A DNA stretch of 6,992 nt from Robiginitomaculum sp. (GCA_002733485.1 NVVU01000008.1:44173-51164), one strand, 5' to 3'. Counted from the stretch's first letter, positions 1 to 6,631 are shown. Made by a program: numbers and translations. The notes: a model not told the origin generated them from the letters alone.

Positions 1-6
1 TTTTTG

Positions 7-609
7 ATGCCTCGTTTTATTCTCAGCTTACCAATTGCTGCAGTTATTACGATTCTGCTTTTTTTGCTGATGCGGTTCTTCATTACGGGCGATTTTACAT
101 TGGCGGATAAAGAGGAATCGGTTCGCTTTGATATTAATCCCAAAGTGCAGGAACTTGAAGTTCGTCAACGCGAAGCCAAGCCAGAGCGGACAAAGGACGT
201 CAAACCGCCACCCCCGCCGCCAGCCATTGAAAAGCAAAAAGCCGTGCAACCCAATGAAGGCATTGCTTCTGTGTCAGGTTCCATTCCGGATTTTGAACCT
301 CCACAGCTGAATCGCGGTAATATTAACTTCCAGGTTAGTGACCGTGATGCCCAGCCTTTGGTACGGATCGAGCCGATTTATCCGCCGCGTGCCGCCGAAC
401 AGGGCCGCGAAGGCACTTGCGAAGGACAGTTTGATGTGAGTGCAACGGGTAAACCCTATAACATTCGTGTTTCGTGTTCATCTTCCCTGTTCGTACGGTC
501 CGCAACGCGCGCCATCGAAAAGTGGAAGTACAACCCTAAAATCGTTGATGGAAAGGCCGTGAATCGCCGTGGTGTGATCACGCCGTTCAAGTTTCAACTG
601 GCTGACTAG
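7..609 (+). CDS. TonB-family energy transducer
   Basis: Probable TonB-type protein of 200 residues, spanning the periplasm to couple inner-membrane proton motive force (via ExbB/ExbD) to outer-membrane TonB-dependent receptors. A single N-terminal membrane anchor covers residues 5-27, with a short cytoplasmic start. A charged, proline-rich linker follows, with six prolines at 67-72. A TonB C-terminal domain occupies about 115-200, with the typical PIYPPRAA start at 123-130, a DVSATGKPYNIRV strand pair and an EKWKYNP segment at 171-177. Cys138 and Cys157 lie on what should be neighbouring strands and could form a disulfide. I chose the ATG at 7; a TTG at 4 is in frame, and the frame is open to base 1, so the true start could lie upstream, where no ribosome site can be seen. 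The TPR gene follows on the same strand after 82 nt. Which substrate the system serves is not visible here. Confidence 0.88.
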   Translation: MPRFILSLPIAAVITILLFLLMRFFITGDFTLADKEESVRFDINPKVQELEVRQREAKPERTKDVKPPPPPPAIEKQKAVQPNEGIASVSGSIPDFEPPQLNRGNINFQVSDRDAQPLVRIEPIYPPRAAEQGREGTCEGQFDVSATGKPYNIRVSCSSSLFVRSATRAIEKWKYNPKIVDGKAVNRRGVITPFKFQLAD

Positions 610-610
610 G

Positions 611-661
611 GGCCCTGACCCTGGAGCATTGCTGGTATGACACAGATGTTACACCAGGGCC
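611..661 (+). other. Inverted repeat in tonB-like/TPR intergenic gap
   Basis: The 82-nt gap between the two plus-strand genes contains GGCCCTG (611-617) and its reverse complement CAGGGCC (655-661). A second, overlapping pairing is possible between CTGGT near 630 and ACCAG (653-657), so the two folds would exclude each other. There is no T-tract, so it is not a typical intrinsic terminator. It may be an RNA fold in the intercistronic mRNA or simply chance. Confidence 0.3.
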
Positions 662-691
662 AAAGACAAGATAGCGCCAAGGAGATAAGGC

Positions 692-2164
692 ATGTTTGGA
701 ACAAAAATACATCGCGGGAACGGATGGCTAAATCAGGTTGCTCTGATGGCCCTGTCTGCACTTGTGGCTGTAGTGTTTGTCGCGGGCCCTGCTGATGCAC
801 AACGTCGTAACAGAGACGAAAAGCAAAAGACCGAGGGCCGGGTGTTAAGCACCAGTTCCGGTGAAGCCATTATTGAGGCTCAGGAAGCCCTGGCGGCAGA
901 GCCGCCAGATAACAACGCGGCGATTGCGGTGCTAACCAAACTTCTCGCTAAGCCAAAACTCAGCGCTTATGAGCGTGCAATCAGCTATCAAATCCGTGGT
1001 CAGGCCAATTATGCGGCTGGTGATATCAAAGGCACCATCCGCGATTGGGAGTCTGCAATCGCAACCGGGGCATTGAACCAGGGGGAAATTGATAGCCTGA
1101 CACCCAATATCGGGCAATTGTATATTGCCGAAGGGCAGTATGTTAAAGGGGCTACGATTTTAGAAAACTGGCTGCGTAATGGCGGCAAGGCCAATGATCG
1201 CATCCATTTGATGATTGCCCAGTCCTGGTTGCAGGCCGATGAGTTTCGCAAGGCCCTGCCTCATGCCGAAGCTGCATTTCGCACGGCAAACCCAAAGAAG
1301 AAAAAGCATTTTGATATTCTGAATTACGTTTACCACGAGCTGAAAATGCCTGCAAAACAGGCCGCACTTCTTGAAAAGGAAGTTTCCATCTGGCCTGATG
1401 ACAAAAAAATCTGGAGAGCCATCGCGTCTTTGAAACAGCAGGCAAACAAGTCTCGTGAGGCCTTTGAGGTCAACAAGATCATGTATTTGAATGGCATGCT
1501 GGAAAAAGAACGGGAGCTCCTCGCTCTGGCTCAGTATTACAGCTATTACGAAGTTCCTTATCGTGGCGCGTCTATTCTGGAACGGGAAATGAATGCAGGC
1601 AGGGTTTCCAAAACCAAGAAGAATTTGGAACTGCTGGCGAATATGTGGCGTCAGGCGCGTGAGTATGACCGGGCCATCCCCATTCTGACGGCGGCAGCCA
1701 ATATTTCACCAGACGGCAGTCTTTATGAAAAACTGGGCGAGGCCTATTACTCTGAAGAGCAATATGACAAGGCAGAAAAGGCATTCAGAAAAGCCATTCA
1801 GAAGGGTATTAAAAAGCCCGGTAATGCCTATGTTTTGATTGCTAACTCCTTGTACGAACGGGATCGTCCCCGTGATGCCATCAAAGAGTTTAAAAAGGCG
1901 GTGGAATACCCGTATTCCAGAAAAACGGCCAAAGGCTGGATTCGCTTCATTAACGGTGAATTCGAAGTGACCCGTAAACAGGCTGAGTTTAAAAGCAAGG
2001 TTAAACTGGACGAATGCAAGAACCAGCTTGACCGTAAAAAGCGGATGGGCGCTGAATTCCTGGAAGGGGTTGGTGAAATCTCTGCGGAATGCGTAGCTAT
2101 TCTGGCAAAAGATGACGCGAAGGTGAAAGCCAAAAGGGCCGCCCGTAAAAAGAAAGAAAGCTAG
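692..2164 (+). CDS. Exported TPR-repeat protein
   Basis: Protein of 490 residues with a signal peptide: basic start, hydrophobic core at about 14-31, and a likely cleavage after ADA at 34-36. This places it in the periplasm or at the envelope. The rest is almost all alpha-helical, with tetratricopeptide-like repeats. The clearest are around 91-125 (SYQIRGQANYAAGDIKGTI), 135-165 and 342-405 (YEKLGEAYYSEEQYDKAEKA, then NAYVLIANSLYERDRPRDAI). The tail, from about 470, is very lysine/arginine rich. Cys442 and Cys467 are the only cysteines. The ATG at 692 has AAGGAG at 679-684 with 7 nt spacing. TPR proteins of this kind occur beside TonB/ExbB/ExbD genes in several proteobacteria, where they act as accessory parts of the transport complex. 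That role is inferred here from the adjacent TonB-like gene. The gene ends 18 nt before a strong terminator. Confidence 0.88.
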   Translation: MFGTKIHRGNGWLNQVALMALSALVAVVFVAGPADAQRRNRDEKQKTEGRVLSTSSGEAIIEAQEALAAEPPDNNAAIAVLTKLLAKPKLSAYERAISYQIRGQANYAAGDIKGTIRDWESAIATGALNQGEIDSLTPNIGQLYIAEGQYVKGATILENWLRNGGKANDRIHLMIAQSWLQADEFRKALPHAEAAFRTANPKKKKHFDILNYVYHELKMPAKQAALLEKEVSIWPDDKKIWRAIASLKQQANKSREAFEVNKIMYLNGMLEKERELLALAQYYSYYEVPYRGASILEREMNAGRVSKTKKNLELLANMWRQAREYDRAIPILTAAANISPDGSLYEKLGEAYYSEEQYDKAEKAFRKAIQKGIKKPGNAYVLIANSLYERDRPRDAIKEFKKAVEYPYSRKTAKGWIRFINGEFEVTRKQAEFKSKVKLDECKNQLDRKKRMGAEFLEGVGEISAECVAILAKDDAKVKAKRAARKKKES

Positions 2165-2182
2165 GTTTTTCTCATCTAAAAC

Positions 2183-2213
2183 AAACCCCCGGTCTTTGTC
2201 CGGGGGTTTTTTT
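2183..2213 (+). terminator. Bidirectional intrinsic terminator
   Basis: A perfect 10-bp stem (2183-2192 with 2200-2209, core CCCCCGG/CCGGGGG) closes a 7-nt loop and is followed by seven T residues (2207-2213) on the plus strand. Read on the minus strand, the same hairpin is followed by a GTTTT tract. It lies between two convergent genes, the TPR gene ending at 2164 and ptrB ending at 2233, and should stop transcription from both sides. Confidence 0.93.
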
Positions 2214-2232
2214 ATGCGGTATTGTACCGGGA

Positions 2233-4359
2233 TCAGCGCAGCGAAAGCCCAGTAGCCTTGATGGCAAAGGCATATTCCATCGCGGTGGTTTTCAATCCTT
2301 CAAACCGTCCGGACATGCCACCATGGCCAGCCTGCATTTCTGTTTGTAATAAATAAGGCCCTGCATCGGGGGCTATTTCGCGAAGGCGCGCCACCCATTT
2401 GGCTGGTTCCCAATAGGTGACCCTCGGGTCGGTCAGGCCGGCGGTGGCCAAAAGGGGCGGATAGTTCTGCGCCGAAACATTATCATAGGGGCTGTATGCC
2501 GCGATGGCGGCATAGGCGGCCGCACTCTCTTTAGGATTACCCCATTCGGGCCATTCGGGGGGGGTTAATGGCAGGGTTTCATCGCACATGGTGTTCAGAA
2601 CATCGACAAAGGGCACTGCGGCAATCGCCCCGCCAAAAAGCTCAGGTGCCATATTCAATACTGCACCCACCAACAAGCCGCCGGCGGACCCGCCCATGGC
2701 AATAATTTTACGCTCAGTGGTATAACCTTTGGAGATTAATGTACGTGCCACGGCGATAAAGTCATGAAAGGTATTGGGTTTATGGATGCCTTTTGCGGCC
2801 TTGTACCAGGCATGCCCCTTGGCCTCACCACCACGAATATGGGCAATGGCGTATACAAAACCGCGATCCAGAAGGCTAAGCCGCCGTATGGAAAAACTGG
2901 CCGGGATGGTGATGCCGTATGAGCCATAACCATAGAGCAGCAATGGGGCCGTTCCATCTATGGGCGTATCTTTATGGTACATCAGGCTAACGGGAATGCT
3001 TTCCCCATCATGAGCATTCGCCATAAGGCGTTTTACACAATACATATCCGCATCATGACCAGAGGGAATTTCCTGGGTTTTGCGCAAAGCCCGCGTATGA
3101 CGGTCCAAGTCATAATCAAAAACCTGTTCGGGTTGCGAGAGGGATGAGAAGCAAAATCGCATTCGCCTGGTGTCAAAATCCAGTAACGGCTCCAGACCCA
3201 GAGAATAGGCCTCGTCCTTGATCGTAACCTCCGTTTCGACGCCATCAGACAAGCGGCGAACGATCAGACGTGGCAATGCATTTACCCGCTCCAGCCATAC
3301 CATATGGTTCCTGAACAAACGCTGTTCCAGACGTCTTATTCCGGGCTTTGCCGGAACCAGATCCCGCCAGTGCGTGCGCCCGGGGTTCGTATCCGGGGCC
3401 GTTACAATTTTAAAATCCTCTGCCCCATCGGCATTGGTCAGAATATAAAATTCACTACCGGAATGGTCCACATGATATTCCAGATCTTTTTCTCTTGGGG
3501 CCATGCATTGCAGATATGGGTCGGAAATATGGGCGTTTAGAATGTGTACTTCACTGGTACTATGATCATTGGCCTCGATCAGGATAAAGTGGCGGTCCGA
3601 AGTCTGGGACAGGTTCAGGAAAAAACCTTCATCCTCTTCATGATAAATGCACGGGTCCGTATCTTGGCTCTGGCCCAGCCGGTGAAGGCGCACCTCTTTG
3701 GGGCGATTGTTTTTATCGCGCCATACCCAATAGAGCGATGCGCTATCTGCGGCCCATACCAGATCTGTGGCCGCCGAGGTTATGCGGTCTGGTAAATCCT
3801 TGCCGCTTTTTATGTCCCGGATGCGTATGTCGTAAAACTCACTGCCCTGGCAATCCGTTGCATAGGCGACATAGCGATGATCGGGGCTGTGGGTAACGCC
3901 TCCCAGGTCAAAATAATCGTGGTTGCTGGCAAGCACGTTGGCATCCAGCACTGGCTCGATCTGATCAGACAACTTGGCATCACCCTTGACTGGGCATCTG
4001 GCATAAAGTGGGTGCTCACTGCCTTGATCATAAGTATAAAAATAGGCGTATTGGCCGTCCTCCATGGGCACATCTGCATCGTCTTCGCGAATGCGGGCGC
4101 GCATTTCATCCACCAGTTTTTTTTGCAGGGCCTCAGTGTCTTCAAGGGCGTTATCGCAATAGGCGTTTTCTGCCATAAGGTGCTTGCGAATATCTGCGGG
4201 CAGTGCTTGTGGGGACTGCATCACCTCACGCCAGTTTTCTGCCCGTAACCAGGCGTAATCATCTTTGACCTGGTGATCACCGCAAGCTTGAGTATGAGGG
4301 CGCTTTTCGGCTTTGGGGGCGTTTAACGATGCTAAGAACAGAGGCTGGGTCGGGCGCAT
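2233..4359 (-). CDS. ptrB: Oligopeptidase B (S9A serine peptidase)
   Basis: Full-length oligopeptidase B of 708 residues, close to the usual length of about 690-720. The family cleaves short peptides after Arg or Lys in the cytoplasm. The N-terminal beta-propeller covers roughly 80-440 and the alpha/beta-hydrolase domain about 445-708. The catalytic triad can be read directly: Ser558 in GGSAGG, Asp644 in GLTDPRV and His679 in AGHGG, with spacings of 86 and 35 residues as in the family. Other hallmarks are VPFVDVLNTM, EWPEWGNP with acidic residues Glu602 and Glu605, SPYDNV, YWEPAKWVA and SGRFEG. No signal peptide is seen. The ATG at 4359 is preceded by AAAGAG with about 7 nt spacing. It lies 29 nt after msrB and is probably cotranscribed with it. 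Two 8-nt homopolymer tracts (plus-strand G8 at 2557-2564 and T8 at 4117-4124) fall inside the gene, but the frame is intact. Confidence 0.96.
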   Translation of the reverse strand: MRPTQPLFLASLNAPKAEKRPHTQACGDHQVKDDYAWLRAENWREVMQSPQALPADIRKHLMAENAYCDNALEDTEALQKKLVDEMRARIREDDADVPMEDGQYAYFYTYDQGSEHPLYARCPVKGDAKLSDQIEPVLDANVLASNHDYFDLGGVTHSPDHRYVAYATDCQGSEFYDIRIRDIKSGKDLPDRITSAATDLVWAADSASLYWVWRDKNNRPKEVRLHRLGQSQDTDPCIYHEEDEGFFLNLSQTSDRHFILIEANDHSTSEVHILNAHISDPYLQCMAPREKDLEYHVDHSGSEFYILTNADGAEDFKIVTAPDTNPGRTHWRDLVPAKPGIRRLEQRLFRNHMVWLERVNALPRLIVRRLSDGVETEVTIKDEAYSLGLEPLLDFDTRRMRFCFSSLSQPEQVFDYDLDRHTRALRKTQEIPSGHDADMYCVKRLMANAHDGESIPVSLMYHKDTPIDGTAPLLLYGYGSYGITIPASFSIRRLSLLDRGFVYAIAHIRGGEAKGHAWYKAAKGIHKPNTFHDFIAVARTLISKGYTTERKIIAMGGSAGGLLVGAVLNMAPELFGGAIAAVPFVDVLNTMCDETLPLTPPEWPEWGNPKESAAAYAAIAAYSPYDNVSAQNYPPLLATAGLTDPRVTYWEPAKWVARLREIAPDAGPYLLQTEMQAGHGGMSGRFEGLKTTAMEYAFAIKATGLSLR

Positions 4360-4388
4360 GGGATGGCTCTTTAATTAATGTGGTGAAG

Positions 4389-4754
4389 CTATTCTGGCTT
4401 GAAATTCAATACTGTACCATTGACGCAATACCGCAATCCGGTGGGGCGCGGGCCATCTTCAAACACGTGGCCCATATGGGCCCCGCATTGGGCGCAGTGG
4501 ATTTCGTTTCGCGCCATGCCCAGCGTGTTATCAACATGTTGTGCCAGTGCATCAGCGGCGAACGCATCAAAAAAAGATGGCCATCCCGAGCCAGAATCAT
4601 ATTTGTGCGCCGCATCAAACAAGGGGGTGTCGCAAGCAATACAGGTATAAATACCGGGGCGTTTTTCCTCTAGCCACGGTCCCGAAAATGGGGCTTCGGT
4701 GGCGCAGGAAATGGCAATACGCGCCTGTTCCGGGGTGAGTTTATGGTCTGACAT
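4389..4754 (-). CDS. msrB: Peptide-methionine (R)-S-oxide reductase
   Basis: MsrB reduces the R-epimer of methionine sulfoxide in oxidised proteins, usually with thioredoxin as reductant. The 121-residue protein is nearly all SelR/MsrB domain. Structural zinc is expected to be held by Cys38 and Cys41 (CIAC) and Cys87 and Cys90 (CAQC). The SGSGWPSF motif is at 54-61, and HMGHVFEDGPRPTGLRYCVN carries the catalytic Cys110. The position that is a resolving Cys in many MsrBs (SGCGWPSF) is Ser56 here, so regeneration must use another cysteine or direct reduction. I start at the ATG at 4754, which has AGG five bases upstream. An in-frame GTG at 4760 would add two residues but has poorer ribosome-site spacing. 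No export signal is seen, so it is probably cytoplasmic. It sits 35 nt after the DUF6456-type gene and 29 nt before ptrB, on the same strand. Confidence 0.96.
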   Translation of the reverse strand: MSDHKLTPEQARIAISCATEAPFSGPWLEEKRPGIYTCIACDTPLFDAAHKYDSGSGWPSFFDAFAADALAQHVDNTLGMARNEIHCAQCGAHMGHVFEDGPRPTGLRYCVNGTVLNFKPE

Positions 4755-4789
4755 GAGCACCTGCCTGCAAAGTTAAAGTTTATGCTGAT

Positions 4790-5539
4790 CTAATGCAGCA
4801 AGCCATAATGACGGGCAAGGCGCTCCAAGGCCAGCTTCAGCACCACTTTGGCTGTACGTTTTGGCCATTTTCGCGCCTTTTCAATGGCTTCCAGCCCAAT
4901 TTCGCGAATGCACAGACAAAAAACAAGATCATCCAGTCCCGGGCCAAGGGCACCAAGGGCGCCCATAAACCTCTCTTTGGCGGCCAGGGCATTATCGGCG
5001 GCGTCCAGCACTGCATTACGGGGGCCCTGTGCCGCCCCGCCCCGTGATGGGGCATCCCAATCGGCACAGAGTTTTTGCGACAAGGACGATCGGTAATAAT
5101 CATTGCTAAATTGCTCGGCGGCGGCAAACTCAGGCGCGGTTAAAAATGGAAGTTTGTCTTTGCCGCCATGTCTTCTTAGCCATGCCAATGGTGAAACGGC
5201 GGAATTTTTTTGAGCTGAATAAATACGCCCCTCATTATCGATCAGGTTTACCCGATGCATTTCACGATGTTGCTCGGCAAAGGCATCCTGCGCAGCGCTA
5301 ACCGACCCCCGTTTCAGCCATAAACCCGCTTGGTCACTGCAATGCAGTCGCTGATCGGCATGCGCGCTCAATACACCATCGGCACAGGCGTTTCTGGCTT
5401 CAACAGAGGTAAGGCGCGCACACACCCTGTTCTGGTGGGTGGCCGCATATGACCCATCAGATTGGCGAGTTAGTGGCAGATCTTTTTCCAGCATTTGGGT
5501 AACAATGCGGGCCAATTTTTTATGTGCCCGCCGGTTCAT
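4790..5539 (-). CDS. DUF6456-type protein
   Basis: Protein of 249 residues whose C-terminal half (about 115-249) resembles the alphaproteobacterial DUF6456 domain. It has SPLAWLRRHGGKDKLPFL at 116-133, an EFAAAEQFSNDYYRSSLSQ helix, an acidic-to-tryptophan turn at 160-165, LDAADNALAAKERF at 178-191, and the closing KWPKRTAKVVLKLALERLARHYG. I assign it from remembered family pattern, not a search. The N-terminal part (about 40-78) could be a degenerate winged-helix fold, but this is weak. The function is unknown. Its start codon overlaps the stop of the upstream DnaA-IV-like gene in ATGA, with little ribosome-binding sequence of its own. This points to translational coupling and a shared job, perhaps on DNA. 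No signal peptide or membrane segment is seen. msrB follows after 35 nt. Confidence 0.8.
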   Translation of the reverse strand: MNRRAHKKLARIVTQMLEKDLPLTRQSDGSYAATHQNRVCARLTSVEARNACADGVLSAHADQRLHCSDQAGLWLKRGSVSAAQDAFAEQHREMHRVNLIDNEGRIYSAQKNSAVSPLAWLRRHGGKDKLPFLTAPEFAAAEQFSNDYYRSSLSQKLCADWDAPSRGGAAQGPRNAVLDAADNALAAKERFMGALGALGPGLDDLVFCLCIREIGLEAIEKARKWPKRTAKVVLKLALERLARHYGLLH

Positions 5540-5898
5540 GGGGTTTGCAATGCATCATCTGCAGGGGCAGGGGGCGGGGCGGCCCGTAACAGGCTTTCCA
5601 GATCTTCCAGCTGGGCATCAAAAACCGGGTCATCACGGCGGTCCTCCACCAGATGGCAGGCATGGGAAACGGTGGTTCGATCACGACCAAAGGCCATGGC
5701 CACGCGACTAAGGCTCAGCTCAAATGATATATGCGCCAGATACATGGCAACCTGGCGGCCAAAGGCAACCCGAGCGTTGCGACGGGTCAGGGCATCCATG
5801 TCTTTTTCCGGTACGCCAAGGGTATAGGCAACCAGTGTTCTGGCCAATCGGGCACGCGCTTCGTCCTGGGCTCGCCGGCGATAATATTCAGGGCTCAT
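5536..5898 (-). CDS. DnaA domain IV-like HTH DNA-binding protein
   Basis: Small protein of 120 residues that resembles DnaA domain IV (Bac_DnaA_C) without the AAA+ ATPase part. Residues 41-60 match the DnaA helix beginning RQxAM (Arg48, Gln49, Ala51, Met52). Residues 62-82 form the helix-turn-helix, ending in the signature-like GRDRTTVSHAC at 71-81. DnaA normally reads GRDHTTVLHAC there, and the His just before the two Thr is a base-contacting residue. Here it is Arg74, while Asp73, Thr75, Thr76 and His79 are kept. It probably binds DnaA-box-like or related DNA as a regulator, not an initiator. The N-terminal 20 residues are highly charged, and the tail after 105 is Pro/Ala rich. The ATG at 5898 has GGAGG at 5908-5904 with 5 nt spacing. 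It is the first gene of the probable four-gene operon and overlaps the DUF6456-type gene by 4 bp. Confidence 0.86.
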   Translation of the reverse strand: MSPEYYRRRAQDEARARLARTLVAYTLGVPEKDMDALTRRNARVAFGRQVAMYLAHISFELSLSRVAMAFGRDRTTVSHACHLVEDRRDDPVFDAQLEDLESLLRAAPPPAPADDALQTP

Positions 5899-5904
5899 TC
5901 AATC

Positions 5905-5921
5905 CTCCAACACCTGTTGAG
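5905..5921 (-). promoter_or_regulatory. Possible hairpin over the ribosome site of the HTH gene
   Basis: In the minus-strand leader, CTCAAC (5921-5916) can pair with GTTGGAG (5911-5905) through one bulged G, leaving the loop AGGT. This would cover most of the GGAGG ribosome site (5908-5904) of the DnaA-IV-like gene. An upstream CCTCC (5931-5927) could also pair with GGAGG. The stems are short, so control by this fold is only a possibility. Confidence 0.3.
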
Positions 5922-5933
5922 TACGAGGAGGCA

Positions 5934-5948
5934 GAATAGTTGCTATTC
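5934..5948. repeat. Inverted repeat GAATAG-TTG-CTATTC (possible operator)
   Basis: Perfect 6-bp arms with a 3-bp spacer lie in the leader of the DnaA-IV-like operon, just downstream of the predicted transcription start. The position and symmetry fit a dimeric repressor site, perhaps for autoregulation. A short palindrome can also arise by chance. Confidence 0.4.
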
Positions 5949-5955
5949 CAAGTTG

Positions 5956-5971
5956 TAGGATTATGTTCCTA
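5956..5971. repeat. Inverted repeat TAGGA-N6-TCCTA over the -10 box
   Basis: Five-bp arms (5956-5960 and 5967-5971) flank and partly overlap the predicted -10 element at 5960-5965. A protein bound here would block the promoter. The arms are short, so support is weak. Confidence 0.3.
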
Positions 5972-5988
5972 TATGACGGCGGAGTAAA
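5960..5988 (-). promoter_or_regulatory. Sigma70-type promoter of the HTH-DUF6456-msrB-ptrB operon
   Basis: On the minus strand, TTTACT (5988-5983, four of six matches to TTGACA) is followed after exactly 17 bp by CATAAT (5965-5960, five of six matches to TATAAT). The expected start is near 5953, giving a leader of about 55 nt before the ATG at 5898. The gap from 5899 to 6024 is AT-rich and has no ORF. No clear terminator for the PAS gene is seen in it, so read-through from that gene remains possible. Confidence 0.5.
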
Positions 5989-6024
5989 GTCCATAAACAA
6001 CGAAAAATAATATAAAAATATGGA

Positions 6025-6552
6025 TTAACTATGGGCGGTCCGCAGTGTTAATCCCGGGGATAAGTCCGCTAAAGGGGTAAATATATCGTATGCCAGGATA
6101 GCGCAAACCTTGCCATCTTCTCCGACCAGGGGAAACTTTAACCAGAACTGGGCCAAAGAAGCGATCTCTGCTCTCCCGGATCTTTCCCACACTAGGGGAG
6201 TGACGCCACAAAGGGGAGTACGGTCCGCAACAATGCGTTCATGGACTTGGCGCCATTGGGCGCGGGCCTGTCGGCCAAAGGGCAACTCGTCCAGAGTGCA
6301 TCCGGTAATTTCCTGATGCAGCACAGACCGTAACCCCGTGCCGGCAAGGCGAACCCGAAAACATATACGGGCACGGGCTTGCGCCACGTCAGTCAAGGTA
6401 ATAAAGGGAAGAAACTGGACCATATCGCGCGGGTGCAAGTCATGGCGTGAGGGCAATTTTCCCGGGCTGCATTTGCTTCGCCAGTAATCATACAGACTGC
6501 GCTGTGCGTCATAGGCAAGCTGTTGTTTAAATGGCTCTGCGCGTTCACCCAT
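6025..6552 (-). CDS. PAS_5-type PAS domain protein
   Basis: Single-domain protein of 175 residues resembling the alphaproteobacterial PAS_5 family. The family start pattern is seen at 20-55 (LYDYWRSKCSPGKLPSRHDL, then HPRDMVQFLPFITLTDV), followed by FRVRLAGTGL (65-74), an EITGCTLDELP segment (81-91), and two late beta strands (FWLKFPLVGEDGKVCAILAYDIFTP at 136-160, seen in pieces). No kinase, GGDEF, HTH or membrane part is present, so it would sense or bind and pass a signal to a partner. Cysteines lie at 28, 85, 115 and 150. The frame is open further upstream (TTG at 6633, ATG at 6612), but only the ATG at 6552 has a strong ribosome site, GAGGGGG with 6 nt spacing. The upstream region holds an exceptional cluster of GANTC sites. 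The gene precedes the DnaA-IV-like operon by 126 nt on the same strand. Ligand and partner are unknown. Confidence 0.83.
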   Translation of the reverse strand: MGERAEPFKQQLAYDAQRSLYDYWRSKCSPGKLPSRHDLHPRDMVQFLPFITLTDVAQARARICFRVRLAGTGLRSVLHQEITGCTLDELPFGRQARAQWRQVHERIVADRTPLCGVTPLVWERSGRAEIASLAQFWLKFPLVGEDGKVCAILAYDIFTPLADLSPGLTLRTAHS

Positions 6553-6558
6553 TTCCAA

Positions 6559-6565
6559 CCCCCTC
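6559..6565 (-). promoter_or_regulatory. Ribosome binding site deciding the PAS gene start
   Basis: GAGGGGG on the minus strand, six bases before the ATG at 6552. The other in-frame candidates (TTG at 6633, ATG at 6612 and an ATG near 6579) have no purine-rich site at a useful distance. Confidence 0.72.
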
Positions 6566-6600
6566 GTTGTACATGGCATACGGTAAAAGTGATTCGTTTG

Positions 6601-6616
6601 GTTAATATCCATTAAC
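6601..6616. repeat. Palindrome GTTAAT-ATCC-ATTAAC
   Basis: Perfect 6-bp arms with a 4-bp spacer lie about 50 bp before the PAS gene start. It contains two TTAA half-sites six bases apart (6602-6605 and 6612-6615). The CtrA consensus wants seven, so it is only a near match. It could instead be a site for another dimeric regulator. Confidence 0.4.
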
Positions 6617-6631
6617 TGATGGAATCTACGC

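Noticed and set aside
611..661. Terminator between the TonB-like and TPR genes
   Set aside because: The inverted repeat has a long loop and no T-tract, so an intrinsic terminator is not supported. It is listed only as a possible RNA fold.
2540..2562. Repeated CCATTCGGG units in ptrB
   Set aside because: They encode the Pro-Glu-Trp repeats in the conserved EWPEWGNP motif, so protein sequence explains them.
3877..4248. Plus-strand ORF of 123 residues inside ptrB
   Set aside because: It lies fully opposite the well-supported ptrB coding sequence, with no recognisable motif and no ribosome site. It is a shadow frame.
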